In this document: positions 35,419-38,573 of the stretch, piece by piece
Numbering within the stretch: the stretch's first letter is position 1
How the letters are laid out: each line of letters opens with the position of its first letter
Origin: Chloroflexota bacterium
GTDB lineage: Bacteria; Chloroflexota; Dehalococcoidia; DSTF01; JACRBR01
Assembly: GCA_028872875.1 (NCBI GenBank)
Contig: JAGWOC010000002.1
Location: forward strand, 1-38,573
Reading direction: 5' to 3'
DNA length: 38,573 nucleotides
Made by a program: the position numbers and the translations under genes
Notes under the pieces: model-generated
Seen by the model: only the letters and a program-made list of their open reading frames with translations
Told to the model about the DNA's origin: nothing
The model's database searches: none

Positions 35419-38183
35419 GTCGCCGGCTCCACGTCGATGCTGATCGCCCGGTCGTTCGGCACCGGCTGCCACTCGAACTGCCAGTAGCGCAGGTGGCCGT
35501 AGCCGCCCGCGAAGCCCAGCCACTTCACCAGCCCCGGCTCGACGTTCGCGCTGCCCCCCCACGCGCGGAACTGGTACGGCTCCCAGCCGTTGTAGACCAC
35601 GGCCAGCCCCGGCGGCACCGACGGCGCCAGCCGCGCGTGCGTCGCGAAGCCGCCGACGTCGTTGCGCACGCGCACCGCGTCGTCGTCGGCGATCCCGCGC
35701 CGCGCCGCGTCGCCGGGGTTGAGCGCGATGAACGGGCGGCCGCGGTGCGTGTTGAGCATGAGGCGGTTGACCTGGTTCGTCGAGTGGCTGCTCCAGCGGT
35801 TGTGGCCGCTGATCAGGGTCAGCGGGTGCGCGCCACCCTGGTTCGGTGGCGGCTTGTAACACGGCAGCTCCTCGCCGGCCTCCACGAACCACGGATGCTC
35901 GATGTAGAACTGCGCCCGCCGGGCGAACGTCGGGTACGGCTCCAGCCGCTCGACGTGGTTGCGGAACGGCGTCGTCGTCTCGTCCTGGCGCACGTCCGTC
36001 GCCTGCGTGATGCCGTACGGGGAGATGCCCCAGCCCGTGAAGCGCACGAACCCGCGCTCGCGCATCGTCTCTATCGTCGTGTCCGGCGGCACGTTCCCGG
36101 CCACGACGGTGTCCGCCACCATCTCCTCCGCCACCTGCTCCGCCGTCAGGATGGCGCCACCCTTGCTCAGCACGGCGTGCAGGCCGGCGATCCGGCGCGC
36201 CTGCCCCTGCCCGTCGCTGTACTCGATGAGCCCGCGCGCCGCCGCGCGCGCCTCGATCGCTTCCGCCAGGGCCAGCATGATCTCGTACTCGCTCTTCGAC
36301 TCGCCCGCCGGCGGCACCGCCCGATCCGAGAATGTGATCCCCATCGCCCGCGGCATCGGCATCTGGAACGACGCCTTCTCGTAGTGCTGCGCCGCCGGCA
36401 GGATAACATCGGAGTGCAGCGCGGTCGTCGACATGCGCCAGTCGACCGTGACGGCGAGCTTCAGCTTCGACCAGAGCTGGTCGAGGAGCAGGGCGCTGCC
36501 GCCGCGCGCCCGCCGCAGGATGTTGCCGCCGCACTCGATGAACACCTCGGGCGTGATCCCGGCCGCCGGGCGCGCGTTCGGCCACCAGCCCGCGTCCTCC
36601 GCCTCGCGCACGTACGCGTCGAAGGGCCGCCGCATCGACGGGTCCGTCCACCGTTGCCAGCGCTCGCGATAGCCGGCCTGCCGGTGCCAGAAGAACGCCG
36701 AGGGCGACGTGCCGCTCCCCTGCGCGAGCCGCATCGACAGCTCGACCGTGGCGAGCTCGTCGGTGAGCGTCGGGTCCTGCCGCCGCAGCGCGTCGATCAT
36801 GGCCCGCCGTCCGGCAAGTACCTGCCGCGCCGCATCTGGCCCCGCCGCCGGCTTCATGCCGAACAGCAGCGCCCCGTCGAAGCCGCCGACGGCCCACTGA
36901 TGGAAGCCCGTACCCTTGCGCCCCCAGTTGCCCGTCAGTGCGGCGAGGAGCGCCCAGCTCCGCTGGATCAGGTCGCCGTGGAAGTACTTGCCGGAGGTCA
37001 GCCCCATCAGGAAGTCCGTGCGCCGCGACGCGACCTTGCGCGCCAGCGTCCGCACCGTGTCCGGGTGCGTCCCGCACAGCTCGGGCGCGCGCTCCGGGCC
37101 GTACGCCGCCAGCCGCTCGCGCAGCGCCTCGAACACCGGGCGTACGCGCACCCGCGAGCCGTCGGCGAGTGCCACCTCGGCCGCGCCCTCGAGCGCGGGC
37201 CGCGCGCCGCCCGCATCGAGCGTGCGCCGCGGCGCCTCGACGATGGCCCCGGTCGCTGCGTCGAGCCAGTAGAGCTGCGCGTCGCTGCCGTCCGGGCCGA
37301 GGTCGCTCGCGCGCAGATAGCGCCCCGTGTCGTCGCGGAGCAGCAGCGGCAGGTCCGTCTGGACCGCCACGAAGTCGCGGTCGTACAGCCCCTCGTCGAC
37401 CACCACGCGGCACATGGCGAGGGCCAGCGCGGCATCGCAGCCCGGGCGCAGCGGCACGTACTCGTCCGCGTGCACCGTCGAGGGCGAGCAGTCGGGCGCG
37501 ATGGTGATCACCTCAGCGCCCTTGTAGCGCGCTTCCGCGATGAAGTGATACTGGGTGATCCACGTGTACACGGGGTTGGCGCAGGTGATGAGGATCAACT
37601 CGGCGTGAAACCAGTCGTCGGCGCTGGCCATCGCGTTGAACGTGCCGAACGTGAGGTACAGGCCGGGCCCGAAGTCGTTGATGTTGGCGTTCACGTCCGT
37701 CTGCACCGCGCCGAGCTGCGAGAAGAGCGCGCCCAGCAATGGCGAAGCCAGCAGTCCGCCCTGCGCTGGCGTGCCCTCGTAGATCACCGCGTCGGGCCCC
37801 TGCCCCGCCAGCGCGTCGAGGATGCCGTCGGCGACGCGCCCAAGCGCTTCATCCCACGACGCGCGCCGCCATCGTCCGCTGCCGCGCGCGCCGTCGCGGA
37901 TCAGCGGGTGCAGCACCCGCTCGGGCGCGTCGAGCATGCGGCTCCAGCCGGCGCCCTTCTGGCAGCCGGCCGGGTTCATGTCCGGCACGCCCTCCTCCAC
38001 CGTCTGGAAGATGGCGGACTGCTCCTCGCGCACCACTCGGCCGCCGGCGATGTACGCCTTGAACGGGCACGCCTCCGGGTAGCAGTCCACGCAGTGCGTC
38101 ACGGACGCGATGCGCTCCCAGAGGATCGCGTCGCGATACCGCTGCTCCGAACGGCGGCCGTCGGCGGCGGCGTCTGTCGTCAT
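35415..38183 (-). CDS. Class II-like molybdopterin oxidoreductase catalytic subunit (922 aa)
   Basis: A 922-residue paralogue of the 944-residue enzyme. The N-terminal segment has His30-Cys31, Cys34, Cys39 and Cys74 (THCVDCYPEACPF...GCQKG). Asp170 in NANINDFGPG is the expected class II molybdenum ligand. ARYKGAEVITIAPDCSPS and the HADEYVPLRPG region follow, then the C-terminal cofactor-binding block with SGHNRWSSHSTN and GGYGHLRYWQ. The N-terminus (MTTDAAADGRRSEQRY) is polar with no Tat hydrophobic region, so no export signal. No beta subunit, chaperone or gamma subunit adjoins; it is coupled instead to an E1 alpha gene. It could share the beta subunit at 1002-2036 or a distant one. ATG 38183 has only a weak ribosome site (CCAGG). 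Substrate unknown. Confidence 0.93.
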   Translation of the reverse strand: MTTDAAADGRRSEQRYRDAILWERIASVTHCVDCYPEACPFKAYIAGGRVVREEQSAIFQTVEEGVPDMNPAGCQKGAGWSRMLDAPERVLHPLIRDGARGSGRWRRASWDEALGRVADGILDALAGQGPDAVIYEGTPAQGGLLASPLLGALFSQLGAVQTDVNANINDFGPGLYLTFGTFNAMASADDWFHAELILITCANPVYTWITQYHFIAEARYKGAEVITIAPDCSPSTVHADEYVPLRPGCDAALALAMCRVVVDEGLYDRDFVAVQTDLPLLLRDDTGRYLRASDLGPDGSDAQLYWLDAATGAIVEAPRRTLDAGGARPALEGAAEVALADGSRVRVRPVFEALRERLAAYGPERAPELCGTHPDTVRTLARKVASRRTDFLMGLTSGKYFHGDLIQRSWALLAALTGNWGRKGTGFHQWAVGGFDGALLFGMKPAAGPDAARQVLAGRRAMIDALRRQDPTLTDELATVELSMRLAQGSGTSPSAFFWHRQAGYRERWQRWTDPSMRRPFDAYVREAEDAGWWPNARPAAGITPEVFIECGGNILRRARGGSALLLDQLWSKLKLAVTVDWRMSTTALHSDVILPAAQHYEKASFQMPMPRAMGITFSDRAVPPAGESKSEYEIMLALAEAIEARAAARGLIEYSDGQGQARRIAGLHAVLSKGGAILTAEQVAEEMVADTVVAGNVPPDTTIETMRERGFVRFTGWGISPYGITQATDVRQDETTTPFRNHVERLEPYPTFARRAQFYIEHPWFVEAGEELPCYKPPPNQGGAHPLTLISGHNRWSSHSTNQVNRLMLNTHRGRPFIALNPGDAARRGIADDDAVRVRNDVGGFATHARLAPSVPPGLAVVYNGWEPYQFRAWGGSANVEPGLVKWLGFAGGYGHLRYWQFEWQPVPNDRAISIDVEPAT

Positions 38184-38298
38184 GCGCCTGGCAGTCTCAC
38201 GAGATCGACCCTACGCGGCGGAGCGCCGGCCGATCAAGGGCCGAACGTCCCCGCCGGCGGGCCGCCCGGGTCGCCGGCCCCTGTCAGGGCACAGTCGA

Positions 38299-38322
38299 GC
38301 GCGCCGGGCGACCCCGGCGCGC
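38299..38322 (-). terminator. Perfect 10-bp GC hairpin after the small membrane protein gene
   Basis: GCGCGCCGGG and CCCGGCGCGC enclose a 4-base loop. On the minus strand it begins 29 bases after the stop of the small membrane-protein gene and precedes the 922-residue molybdoenzyme gene by over 100 bases. It probably separates two transcription units. The rest of 38184-38351 shows nothing else. Confidence 0.55.
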
Positions 38323-38351
38323 ACGCTGTGGATGTCGTGCTCCGGCGCCGA

Positions 38352-38573
38352 TCAGCGCGCCGGCAGCGGCGGCGTCGCCGTCGCGCCGGCGGCGGCCGCG
38401 CGCGCCTCGCGCTTCGGGGCCGACTGCGTCATCACGTAGCCGAAGATGAACGCGCCCGTCGCCGCGACCAGCGCCAGCGAGACGTAGAACAGCGCGATCG
38501 CGACCGAAAAGTTGGCGTTCGATGTCAGGTGCGTGACGGCCCACGTCATGTGGCTCTGCGACGTTACCTCGAC
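38352..38573 (-). CDS. Small single-pass membrane protein, possibly incomplete at the right edge
   Basis: From ATG 38549 this is 65 residues: a short polar N-terminus, one transmembrane helix (about residues 15-41, VAIALFYVSLALVAATGAFIF) and a basic Ala/Pro-rich cytoplasmic tail. The frame stays open for the eight codons between that ATG and the window edge and no strong ribosome site is seen, so the protein may be longer. A perfect hairpin after the stop supports it as a real gene. Family not recognised; it may be a small accessory subunit of a membrane complex encoded beyond the edge. Confidence 0.5.
   Translation of the reverse strand, partial: VEVTSQSHMTWAVTHLTSNANFSVAIALFYVSLALVAATGAFIFGYVMTQSAPKREARAAAAGATATPPLPAR

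Noticed and set aside
34417-37413. Very long open frame antisense-frame style extension upstream of E1 alpha (nearly 1000 codons)
   Set aside because: It is the E1 alpha gene plus an out-of-frame reading of the overlapping molybdoenzyme gene. The upstream part is Arg/Ala/Gly-rich with no domains, as expected in GC-rich DNA; the GTGA overlap at 35415-35418 marks the true start.

Overview
The window is very GC-rich chromosomal DNA, densely packed with genes that often overlap by 4 bases (ATGA or GTGA). It carries menaquinone biosynthesis, class II DMSO-reductase-family molybdoenzymes, acyl-CoA catabolism and Tat-exported electron carriers. This suggests an aerobic or facultative menaquinone-using bacterium. 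Chloroflexota (a Dehalococcoidia/Tepidiformia or Thermomicrobia-like lineage) is my best guess, but it is an inference from gene content, not from a marker gene. I see no rRNA, tRNA, CRISPR array or insertion sequence.

Region 1 (1-10508) is a respiratory region. It starts with the C-terminal third of a molybdopterin oxidoreductase catalytic subunit and its four-cluster iron-sulfur beta subunit, followed by a 77-residue protein that is 27% histidine. Next come a response regulator on the minus strand and an HxlR regulator flanked by a 120-base direct repeat. A five-gene electron-transfer operon follows: Tat-type Fe-S protein, NrfD-like membrane protein, membrane-anchored Ig-like protein, anchored cytochrome c, and a lipoprotein with two cupredoxin domains. 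It ends in a strong hairpin. A membrane sensor kinase, the likely partner of the response regulator, lies beyond it.

Region 2 (10529-18745) is leucine/isovalerate catabolism. The minus-strand operon is MCC beta, MCC alpha, HMG-CoA lyase and two CoA-transferase subunits. Isovaleryl-CoA dehydrogenase is divergent. An uncharacterised protein follows on the minus strand, downstream of a B12-dependent acyl-CoA mutase large subunit (18806-20500) whose specificity residues look like isobutyryl-CoA mutase.

Region 3 (20631-30407) holds almost the whole classical menaquinone pathway: menG on the minus strand, then divergently tetR-menF-menD-menH-menB-menA-menC-menE as one translationally coupled operon. 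A 28-base palindrome between menG and tetR is a probable TetR operator. Only the DHNA-CoA thioesterase is missing.

Region 4 (30448-38573) is a minus-strand operon in which two more complete molybdoenzyme catalytic subunits bracket an acetoin/2-oxoacid dehydrogenase E1 alpha-beta pair with no E2 or E3. A small membrane protein runs to the right edge.

Taken together, branched acyl-CoA oxidation and one or more molybdoenzymes would feed or draw electrons through the menaquinone made by region 3, with the NrfD module linking the quinone pool to periplasmic or surface cytochrome c and copper carriers. The substrates of the three molybdoenzymes cannot be read from the sequence.
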